A stretch of 15,711 nt of DNA from JAVBLU01 sp031553225 (GTDB lineage Bacteria > Bacillota > Clostridia > Christensenellales > UBA1750): contig JAVBLU010000038.1 in NCBI GenBank assembly GCA_031553225.1, positions 1-15,711 of the forward strand. Direction: 5' to 3'. The notes beneath the pieces are model-generated. The model was given only the letters and a program-made list of their open reading frames with translations, searched no databases and had not been told where the DNA came from. Shown one piece after another: positions 1 through 5,868 of this stretch (its first letter is position 1; each line of letters starts with the position of its first letter). A program made the translations under genes and the position numbers.

Positions 1-2
1 CC

Positions 3-230
3 GTCGCCCCCTGCGCGGGGGCGTGGGTTGAAATGCGTCCCTTGCGCTATCTGCACCCCGTCGTAATGTCGCCCTCTGCGCGGGGGCGTGGGTTGAAATC
101 ACGCTCCCACGTGCGCGTCACACGCAGGTCGCGGCGCCCCCTGCGCGGGGGCGGGGGTTGACATGCAGATACCCCCGGCGATAGCATCGCAGGGTACGGT
201 CGCCCCCTGCGCGGGCGCGTGGGTTGTATG
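3..230 (+). CRISPR. Trailer end of a subtype I-C-like CRISPR array (4 repeats, 3 spacers)
   Basis: Four 32-nt repeats lie at 3-34, 68-99, 133-164 and 199-230, separated by spacers of 33, 33 and 34 nt. The repeat reads GTCGCCCCCTGCGCGGGGGC followed by GTGGGTTGAAAT. It folds into a 7-bp CGCCCCC/GGGGGCG stem with a TGCGC loop and leaves a TGGGTTGAAAT handle, the pattern of subtype I-C repeats processed by Cas5d. Repeat 2 has a C-to-T change in the stem that still allows a G-U pair. Repeat 3 has three changes outside the stem. Repeat 4 has a stem change and ends in TTGTATG. Degeneracy rises to the right, so the right side is the old, leader-distal end. The leader and any cas genes should lie left of the window. 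The array is cut by the window edge. Confidence 0.93.
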
Positions 231-812
231 TAACGCGGGATATGCGACCAATGGAGGAAGTTTGCCTCCTTTACCCCGCGGTTGGCATCGGGGTCGACTT
301 CTTCTTGTTTCATAATTTGAAAGCGTTTCTTACCGCCCTTCTCGCGCTTCGTTATCTCTTGGATCAGTCGGTTCATGCGCCGGCGGCCATTCGTCATCAT
401 TTTGCCATCGCGCTAAAACTGCACCGTCTGATTACGACGCGCCGAGCGATGCCTGGATTTATCTGCGCAGGAACGGATCTGACTTGCCTTACTCAAGGAT
501 GGCGCCAAACTCGTCGAACGACATATCGCCGTCTTCTTCCTGTCCAAAGCCTGCCCAGCATCCTCGATTGCTCAGAGGCGCGCTGCGTCGGCAACGCGCT
601 CCGTTTCTGGTGTCGCCCGCTGCATCGCGGATGTGGCGCGTCCCATACGGTTCCCGGAATACGGACAGCCGCATCCAGGATACGCGGAGCGATGTTCTTG
701 CTTTGCTGTTGATCTTCCTTCCCCTGCCTCGCAATGTGCGCTCTGTTTGTATATGTTCCGTGTCGCACCGGATAGCTTGCGTCCATGTGATAACGCATAT
801 TTCATTTGCCTC
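231..812. other. Gene-poor stretch between the CRISPR trailer and the MerR promoter
   Basis: I see no supportable gene here. Many short overlapping open frames exist on both strands, but none has a good ribosome binding site or a recognisable domain. Two minus-strand segments look more protein-like than their surroundings: about 400 to 232, lysine- and arginine-rich beginning MMTNGRRRMNRLIQEITKRE, and the end of a frame at about 540-489 finishing DMSFDEFGAILE. They are in different frames and could be remnants of a decayed gene. A weak GGAGG/CCTCC hairpin lies at 253-269, just past the last CRISPR repeat, without a real U-tract. Confidence 0.5.
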
Positions 813-843
813 TTGACCTTGACACGATGTCATACTCTATAAT
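813..843 (+). promoter_or_regulatory. MerR-type promoter with 19-nt spacer
   Basis: A -35 box TTGACC (813-818) and a perfect -10 box TATAAT (838-843) are separated by 19 nt. This stretched spacing is the hallmark of promoters activated by MerR-family regulators, which untwist the DNA on ligand binding. The spacer contains a perfect dyad (820-832). The regulator gene starts about 30 nt downstream of the -10, so autoregulation, and control of the cluster behind it, is the natural inference. An overlapping TTGACA at 819-824 would leave only 13 nt and is less likely to be the -35. Confidence 0.75.
820..832. promoter_or_regulatory. Candidate MerR operator (TGACA-CGA-TGTCA dyad)
   Basis: TGACACGATGTCA is a perfect 5-bp inverted repeat around a 3-nt centre. 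It sits within the promoter spacer, roughly centred between the -35 and -10, which is where MerR-family dimers bind. The adjacent MerR gene is the obvious ligand. Assignment is by position and symmetry only. Confidence 0.65.
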
Positions 844-872
844 CGGGGTAGTGCGCTTTGGGGGTGACCGTC

Positions 873-2012
873 GTGGAAGTGAAAACCATCAGCCAGGTCG
901 CAAAGGCTTTCGACATTTCCTCGCGGATGCTGCGCTATTACGAGCAGGCCGGGCTCATTCAAAGCCACAGAAACGAGGACAATGCGTATCGGCTATACGA
1001 CGAGGCCGCGCTGCGGCGCGTACAGCAAATTGTCGTTCTTCGCAAGCTGCAAATCCCGGTCAAGCAGATATGCGTCATCATGGAAAATCCGAACGCCGGA
1101 AAAGTCATCGATATTTTCAAGCAGAGCATCACGGAGCTGGACAGCGAGATCACGGCGCTGTCGACCATTAAAACGATTTTGGATAAGTTCGTAAAAGAGC
1201 TGGAAAAGATGGCCGGACTGCAGCTCAACCTTGACTTCCTGCACGACGATTTGGTTTTGCATCTGGCCGGCTCGCTTCCGCTGACGCAGAGGAACATAAA
1301 AGACAGCGTTACCATGAGCGATTTGAACAGGGCCGCGGACGTCCTCAACAAGCTGCGGAACGTGCGCGTCGTATATCTGCCGCCCATGACTGTGGCGTCG
1401 GCATTCTGCACGGGCGAAAACTCTGGCGAAAAAGCGTGGCGGTTGGTCGATGATTTCATAAGGCAATACAGCCTCGCTGATGCAAAACCTGATCTGCGCG
1501 TCTTCAGGGTTGAGTATGCCAACGCCACCGGGCAGAGCTTTGGGCACGAGGTCTGGGTATCGATACCAGCGGATTTCGAGGTCCCCGCTCCGCTTACCAA
1601 GAAGCGGTTCCTCGGCGGCCAATACGCCGCCCACGTGCTGGGTGAGGACGGCTTTTTAACCTATCTTGGCCTGCAGGACTGGATCAACGAGAGCGAGCGA
1701 TATTGCTATGACTACGACGGCAACCTGACGCGATACGATCCGCCCATACAGGAGATCGACAGCTTTGGCGGCACACGGCTTGACCCGGAGGAAATTCTCA
1801 ACTATCGCGAGGTCTGCCGCGAGCCCGGTTCGGACATCCAGTACGACGTGCTGTTTCCCGTAAAGCGATACCGCCCGGTGAAGGACAAGCCCCTCGATGT
1901 GCCCGGCAGCAGGCAGAAATGCGGCTTCAAGGCGAGCGTCGTCCTGAAGAACAAGTTTCGCATTATGGGGTTTACCAGGATCATGACGCAGGAATCCGGC
2001 GGCCCGGAGTAA
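873..2012 (+). CDS. MerR-family regulator with GyrI-like effector-binding domain, cut by an in-frame TAA
   Basis: This is a ligand-responsive transcription activator. Counted from GTG 873 the product has 379 residues. Residues 1-70 form the MerR winged helix (ISQVAKAFDISSRMLRYYEQ, then the wing and Q-I-VVLRKLQIPVKQI). Residues about 75-115 are a helical dimerisation segment. Residues about 155-325 are a GyrI/AraC-type effector-binding domain, with VRVVYLPPMTVASAF, a GHEVWVSIPADF strand, a GGQYAAHV strand and the closing YDVLFPVKRY. A second domain starts near residue 345 (FKASVVLKNKFRIMGFTRIM) and is interrupted by TAA at 2010-2012. I prefer GTG 873 because GGGGG at 860-864 is a usable ribosome binding site. 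GTG 879, which would give VKTISQVAK, is also plausible, and a TTG at 858 is less so. The gene heads a same-strand cluster and probably activates its own promoter. The ligand is not predictable. Confidence 0.85.
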   Translation: MEVKTISQVAKAFDISSRMLRYYEQAGLIQSHRNEDNAYRLYDEAALRRVQQIVVLRKLQIPVKQICVIMENPNAGKVIDIFKQSITELDSEITALSTIKTILDKFVKELEKMAGLQLNLDFLHDDLVLHLAGSLPLTQRNIKDSVTMSDLNRAADVLNKLRNVRVVYLPPMTVASAFCTGENSGEKAWRLVDDFIRQYSLADAKPDLRVFRVEYANATGQSFGHEVWVSIPADFEVPAPLTKKRFLGGQYAAHVLGEDGFLTYLGLQDWINESERYCYDYDGNLTRYDPPIQEIDSFGGTRLDPEEILNYREVCREPGSDIQYDVLFPVKRYRPVKDKPLDVPGSRQKCGFKASVVLKNKFRIMGFTRIMTQESGGPE

Positions 2013-2417
2013 TTCGAGGAGGAGCTGGTCGCCGACGGGCGCTTTCCTATCCTGAACAAATACAAAAGACCCGGCGCGCCGGTGCTGGCTTTCGGTTCCC
2101 ACGATATGGATTCCCAGATGCGGGGCGGATGGCGTTGGACGATCTGCCTTGCGGAAGAGGACGTCACCGATGTCCCGGCGTTTATGGCGCACGATCTCTA
2201 CATACGAACCATTGACGCGGCAAAATGGCTGATCTTCGAGCACGCCCGTGGAGAGCCGTTTGACGACCACGGCGTGTGCATGAAGCTGGGGTACACCTGG
2301 AACGGCACGATCTCCGGCTCATTCCTTGTGCGGCCGGACGGCATAATCGGCAAGCCCGGCCCGGACGACAAGACGGATTCTGAAAGCACGCTCTACTGCT
2401 GGTATCCGGTAAAATAG
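2013..2417 (+). pseudogene. Detached second GyrI-like domain of the MerR gene, same frame after the TAA
   Basis: The reading frame of the MerR gene continues without shift from 2013 to a TAG ending at 2417, adding about 134 residues (FEEELVADGRFPILNKYKRP, then a GGWRWTICLAEEDVTDVPAF strand, KWLIFEHARGEPFDDHG, and LYCWYPVK at the end). With residues 345-379 upstream this makes a complete second effector-binding domain, so the ancestral product was about 514 residues. The segment has no credible start of its own: AGGAGGAG at 2017-2024 is not followed at the right distance by ATG, GTG or TTG, and the first in-frame GTG is at 2082, inside the domain. I read this as a nonsense mutation, or less likely a read-through stop or a sequence error. 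Whether the shortened regulator still works is unknown. Confidence 0.7.
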
Positions 2418-2440
2418 AAGTCATCAAAGGAGAGCTGCAA

Positions 2441-2967
2441 ATGTCCGAGCAGAAAAAGCCATCGTTTCATGAACAAAAAAGCTCAAGCTGCAAATCGAGG
2501 ATGAACTTCCAAGGTTTCTGGACGGCGATATGAGGCAGTCCGCGCTCGAATTCATCGCGTATTTGCGGGCCGGCAGAATGCAGCCTTCCTGGCAGTCCAC
2601 CGATTCATGGAAGGCGAACTATAAAGGCCAGAGCGTGTGCGTCATCCGCTTGTCAAAAGGGTCGTGGTGCCTCGTTCCCCGCATCAGCCGCTGGAACAAA
2701 CTGGTTGATAGCTATAATCTGTACGAAACGGAAATCGCTGAAGCAGGCTTACGGGACACCGTTCTCGCCAACGTCAATTACTGCAGGCGCTGCGCCAACT
2801 GTGGGCCGGGGTGGGCCATGACCATTTTGGGAAAAGAGCACGAGGACGTGTGCCACAACGTGCCCGTGCGATACGTGGACCCCGGAATAACGGAGATCAA
2901 CTGCATCAAAAGGATACTGGAACTCATGAAGCATACGGTGGAGGCGCAGAAAAATGTCGGAGCATAA
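2441..2967 (+). CDS. P1: cysteine-containing paralogous family protein, frameshifted near its start
   Basis: I do not recognise the family. ATG 2441 has a good ribosome binding site (AAAGGAG, 2426-2432), but this frame ends at TGA 2531-2533 after 30 codons. Shifting by -1 at the A6 run 2475-2480 restores the family N-terminus: HEQKKLKLQIEDELPRFLDG matches YGEQKNTKPQIEDVIPERL in P5. The main frame then runs from about 2481 to 2967. Alternatively ATG 2530 overlaps the TGA as ATGA and could give a 145-residue protein by coupled restart, lacking the conserved start. Visible family marks are FIAYLRAGRMQPSW, STDSWKANYKGQSVCVIRL, a YCRRCANC cluster, a GKEHEDVC segment and a C-terminal CIKRILELMK helix. 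The cysteine pairs suggest a metal site (inference). No signal peptide or membrane segment is seen. The gene overlaps the next one by 14 nt. Confidence 0.7.
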
Positions 2968-3487
2968 GCACCAGAACACTTACCCCCAGATCGGGACGAA
3001 GCTCACAAGCGCCCTTTGCGGCGACGCGCTGGACAACGCGCTCGGATTCGCCGCGTTCCTGCTGGACAAGGGCATGACGCCCGGCCCGGTGCTTGATTCC
3101 AGCATACGGTTCAACTATATGGGTGCAGAAACGTGTATCCTCGTGTTTTTTAAAGACGAGGCGAACCCCTCCGGCGTATGGGTGATCTGCGACTGCCCCA
3201 TCCGCGAGCATGATGGTTTTCCACTGGACGAGAGCTTGCAGGCGTTTGCACGGGCGCACGTCATGATTTGCCGCGGCGAGCACGGCTGCCCCGGCTGGCC
3301 CCGGGGCGGGGATAAGGAGATCTTCGGGCAAGCGTTCAAAAGCCTTTGCTCCTCCGAAATCCACTTCATCGACCCTGACGCCGAGGCGCTGGCCAAAATC
3401 AGAAAGCTGATGGAATACTGGATGCTGATCATCGCCGACGCAAAATCGGGGAAGCGGGGCGGCTGCCATGTCGGAAAGCCCGATTGA
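2954..3487 (+). CDS. P2: divergent member of the cysteine-containing paralogous family
   Basis: This 177-residue soluble protein starts at ATG 2954 inside the end of P1, with GGTGGAGG at 2938-2945 as ribosome binding site, so translation is probably coupled. It is the most divergent family member. The family layout is still visible: ALGFAAFLLDKGMTP in place of the leucine-rich helix, RFNYMGAETCILVFF in place of the KGKxxCYVRL strand, a CRGEHGCPGW cysteine pair in place of CxRC, then KEIFGQAFKSLC and FIDPDAEALAKIRKLMEYW at the end. The N-terminal EQKxTKPxIED motif is reduced to YPQIGTKL. Its C-terminus is glycine- and cysteine-containing (GKRGGCHVGKPD). Function is unknown; membership rests on alignment by eye. 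Confidence 0.8.
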   Translation: MSEHKHQNTYPQIGTKLTSALCGDALDNALGFAAFLLDKGMTPGPVLDSSIRFNYMGAETCILVFFKDEANPSGVWVICDCPIREHDGFPLDESLQAFARAHVMICRGEHGCPGWPRGGDKEIFGQAFKSLCSSEIHFIDPDAEALAKIRKLMEYWMLIIADAKSGKRGGCHVGKPD

Positions 3488-4046
3488 ACATGTCATCGCC
3501 AAAAAATGCACAGACGGCGCACGACGATCTCTTTATCAGGATCAAAAAATAACCAAGCCCAAACCCGAGGATGTCGCCGAGGTTTTTCTAGACGCCGAAA
3601 GGGCCGCCGCAATGCTGAACCTCGTGACGTTTGTGCGGGATGTAAAAGTAAATGTTCGATGGGTTTCCTGCAATTCGTGGGCGCTCAACTACAAGGGAAA
3701 ACAGCTGGGGTTCCTGAAAATATACGAACACTATATGCCCGTTCCCGCTTTCCTTGGCACGTGGTTTTTTTGCCACAGAAGCGATTACCTGGATCGTTAC
3801 TACAGCATGGAAGACTGTGAATTAAAGACGTTTGTTTTTGAGCACATCTATGCGAAGGCCTGCGGGAGAAAAAACTGTTTTGCCGCCCCTCACGCAGACC
3901 CAGGTGCCCTACAAGCTGGGTACGCGAACCCGGCCCGGTGCGGGTGTTGGCCCTTGCGGGTTTATAACCCGGACGGGGAAAAACTAGAGCGTACAAAGCA
4001 GTTGATTGAATACAGAATGAAATGCTTGTCAGAACAAGCCAGGTAG
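3468..4046 (+). CDS. P3: member of the cysteine-containing paralogous family
   Basis: This 192-residue product starts at ATG 3468, overlapping P2 by 20 nt. The family core begins at about residue 22 with SLYQDQKITKPKPEDVAEVF, closely like SLLQEQKTTKPAIEDVIPQ of P4. It continues with NLVTFVRDVKVNVRW, SWALNYKGKQLGFLKI, then an expanded cysteine region (CGRKNCFAA and CGCWPLRVYNPDGEK), and a C-terminal helix with RTKQLIEYRMK. The first 20 residues overlap the previous gene and are unlike the other copies, so the real start could be later. In the neighbouring frame ATG 3490 reads MSSPKNAQTAHDDLFIRIKK and then stops, which might reflect an old frameshift. Past the stop the same frame reads on in a protein-like way (see 4047-4174). 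Function is unknown. Confidence 0.78.
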   Translation: MSESPIEHVIAKKCTDGARRSLYQDQKITKPKPEDVAEVFLDAERAAAMLNLVTFVRDVKVNVRWVSCNSWALNYKGKQLGFLKIYEHYMPVPAFLGTWFFCHRSDYLDRYYSMEDCELKTFVFEHIYAKACGRKNCFAAPHADPGALQAGYANPARCGCWPLRVYNPDGEKLERTKQLIEYRMKCLSEQAR

Positions 4047-4174
4047 CTACTGCGCATAAACACGCGCTATGGCGAGCCTTTGTAGGAGGACGAGCCTGTG
4101 CCGGGGATTGCGCCGGGTAAACGGCTGATGGACTTGCTCCGCAACAAAGAATAACCTGAGAGGTGCGGCCCGTT
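4047..4174 (+). other. Gap between P3 and the C39-like gene, holding a possible gene-end remnant
   Basis: After the P3 stop the same frame reads LLRINTRYGEPL, a TAG at 4080-4082, then EDEPVPGIAPGKRLMDLLRN and KE before TAA 4152-4154. This is proline- and charge-rich like a real C-terminus, so it may be a relic of a longer gene. Alternatively GTG 4098 behind AGGAGG (4084-4089) could start an 18-residue peptide, VPGIAPGKRLMDLLRNKE. I cannot choose between relic, micropeptide and chance. The sequence AGAGGTG at 4160-4165 is the ribosome binding site of the next gene. Confidence 0.35.
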
Positions 4175-5326
4175 ATGAAAAACGCACTCGACTTTAACGT
4201 TCAGTACAACCAGCTTGAAGGCCTGAACTTCATCCAGCGCTTTGCCACTGCGTATACGTTTCTGGAGACCGAGAAGGACGCTACGGGCAACGCGCACAAC
4301 CCCGATATCGCCGGTCTGTGCGTCGGTTGTTTCCCCGGTTGCAAAAAGGACGAGGCCGCCGCCATACGCTGCCGGTTCTTTTTCCTGTTCAACACCGTGA
4401 CCGGGAATTCGGCCGTCCGCTGCCGCTTTGACGGCCATCCGACCGAAATGCAACGCCTGATCGGCGACACCGACGAGGAAGGGCACGGCTGCGGCTCGGA
4501 TTTCGTGGCCGACTTCCTGTTCGGCTATGCCGGGTATGATTACCGAAAGTGTACCGATCCTGCCATGTTCAAAGAGGCGATCATCGCCGCCATAGACGCC
4601 GGGAGGCCGGTCATCGCCCGCGCCAAGACCGAAAGCCCCCGGTTCTACCTGATCAGCGGCTATGATGGCGACGCGCTGATCTGCCCGGAGTTTACCAGGA
4701 TGAGCTGGGACTTTGAGCAGAACAAGCTGCGCGGCGAAGGGCCGGACGGGCCATCCGGCTACGACGCGCTGGACGCGCTCTACATCTTCGGCGGAAGGAT
4801 CGCCCGGCGCTACACTCTGCGGGACGGGCTTGAGAACATCCGCCGGGCGCTGGCGTGCAATATCCGGGAAAGCGTACTGAACGGTTATCTGGCCAAGCTG
4901 GGCGGCTGGGGCAAGTATTCCACGGACGACGGTTTTGATGCGATAGGCCCTGAGGAGAGGGCGGCGCGCGCGCTGCGGCTGCATGAGACGGTGATGTACA
5001 TCTACAACATCTGCTCGCTCGATGGCGCGTTCGGCAACGACGGCAAGGCGCGCGGCCACTACCTGCACGCCGAGCAGTGGAACCCGGCCCTCATCGAGCT
5101 ATGGAAGAACATGGAGGAACCGTGCCGGGCCATACTCGAATCCGGGCACAAATTTGGCGGATTCCGGCGCAGGGACTGGGCCGCGCTCGACCCTTCCGAA
5201 CTGCCCGGCGTATCCGCCGGGATCTGCAGAGCGGTCGAGCGTGTCATGGAAGCCGACAGGAAACTGCTCGCCATCATCAACCGGGCGATCGAAATTCTGG
5301 ATCGCGAGAGGCATGAGAATGGCTGA
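4175..5326 (+). CDS. Large C39/BtrH-like protein, catalytic residues not evident
   Basis: This is a 383-residue cytoplasmic protein with no signal peptide. ATG 4175 is preferred because AGAGGTG lies 9 nt upstream; GTG 4163 is in frame but sits inside that site. Residues 1-60 include a cysteine cluster CVGCFPGC (49-56). Residues about 100-170 resemble the core of C39-like or butirosin BtrH-like proteins: a GCGSDF helix start, a segment reading EAIIAAIDAGRPVIARA, then RFYLISGYDGDALICPE. In active C39 enzymes a histidine normally stands just before the LITGYD-like strand; here it is aromatic (FY), so the fold may be used for binding rather than cleavage. Residues about 215-380 are helical, with ALRLHETVMYIYNICS and a long C-terminal helix. 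The gene lies within the paralog series, and the next gene overlaps its end by 8 nt. The family assignment is weak; the gene itself is well supported. Confidence 0.8.
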   Translation: MKNALDFNVQYNQLEGLNFIQRFATAYTFLETEKDATGNAHNPDIAGLCVGCFPGCKKDEAAAIRCRFFFLFNTVTGNSAVRCRFDGHPTEMQRLIGDTDEEGHGCGSDFVADFLFGYAGYDYRKCTDPAMFKEAIIAAIDAGRPVIARAKTESPRFYLISGYDGDALICPEFTRMSWDFEQNKLRGEGPDGPSGYDALDALYIFGGRIARRYTLRDGLENIRRALACNIRESVLNGYLAKLGGWGKYSTDDGFDAIGPEERAARALRLHETVMYIYNICSLDGAFGNDGKARGHYLHAEQWNPALIELWKNMEEPCRAILESGHKFGGFRRRDWAALDPSELPGVSAGICRAVERVMEADRKLLAIINRAIEILDRERHENG

Positions 5327-5855
5327 ATCTATATATGCTTCCCTGCTGCAGGAGCAGAAGACGACAAAGCCGGCCATCGAGGACGTGATACCGCAGGTCC
5401 TGGACGGCGGCATGGCGGCGGCTGCGCTGGATTTTGCCGCGCATATGCGGGCAAGCAAGCTGGCGCTCAAGTGGGCGGGCTTTACCAACGCCTGGAAAGC
5501 GGTTCATAAGGGCAAGTGCATTTGCTACGTAAGGCTACGGCAGAACAGCGACTGCATGGACAAGGCCTGGGTCATCACCCCGTACCTTGACCACGCGAAC
5601 GAATACGAGGATACAGCCGTCAGCGAAGGGCTGCACCACATCGTTTTTCGCAATCTGTTTTACTGCAAGAGGTGCTTCCCCGAAAAATACCCCGAGGGCA
5701 GGCCCTGCGTTCCGGGGCGAAACATCGCGCTGTTCGGCAAGGAAATCGCGGGCGTCTGCCGCGGCCGCCAGCCCGTGTGGTTCTGGGAACCCGACGGGGA
5801 GGCCGTCGGCTGCGTTAAGCGTTTGCTGGAGCTCGAAAAGCTGTCAAGGACATAA
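5319..5855 (+). CDS. P4: member of the cysteine-containing paralogous family
   Basis: This 178-residue soluble protein starts at ATG 5319, with GAGAGG at 5306-5311 as ribosome binding site; ATG 5313 is in frame but too close to it. The start lies inside the end of the preceding gene, so translation is probably coupled. It shows the family pattern most clearly: LLQEQKTTKPAIEDVIPQ, ALDFAAHMRASKLALKW, WKAVHKGKCICYVRLR, VITPYLDHANEYED, NLFYCKRCFPEKYPEGRPC, LFGKEIAGVC, and WEPDGEAVGCVKRLLELEK at the C-terminus. Four to five of its cysteines line up with those of P5, including the CxxC pair. A WK-strand-KGK-strand-PY layout vaguely recalls DUF3788-type proteins, but I would not assign it. Role unknown. 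Confidence 0.85.
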   Translation: MAESIYASLLQEQKTTKPAIEDVIPQVLDGGMAAAALDFAAHMRASKLALKWAGFTNAWKAVHKGKCICYVRLRQNSDCMDKAWVITPYLDHANEYEDTAVSEGLHHIVFRNLFYCKRCFPEKYPEGRPCVPGRNIALFGKEIAGVCRGRQPVWFWEPDGEAVGCVKRLLELEKLSRT

Positions 5856-5868
5856 AGGAGATGGGCCA

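Noticed and set aside
47..400. Minus-strand open frame reading through the CRISPR repeats
   Set aside because: Its C-terminal half is simply the translated repeats and spacers, and its start has no ribosome binding site. Only the 232-400 part is kept as a possible remnant.
224..842. Several overlapping + and - strand open frames of 69-162 codons
   Set aside because: No domains, no ribosome binding sites, and arginine- and cysteine-rich compositions typical of chance frames in GC-rich DNA.
819..843. TTGACA at 819-824 as the -35 box
   Set aside because: Spacing to TATAAT would be 13 nt. TTGACC at 813-818 with 19 nt fits the MerR regulator next door.
858..872. TTG 858 as start of the MerR gene
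   Set aside because: It lies upstream of or within the G-rich ribosome binding site (860-864); GTG 873 or 879 fits both spacing and family N-termini.
4044..4154. Amber (TAG) recoding to extend P3
   Set aside because: TAG is the terminal stop of several clearly bounded genes here (6960, 9895, 13381, 15559), so it acts as a normal stop.
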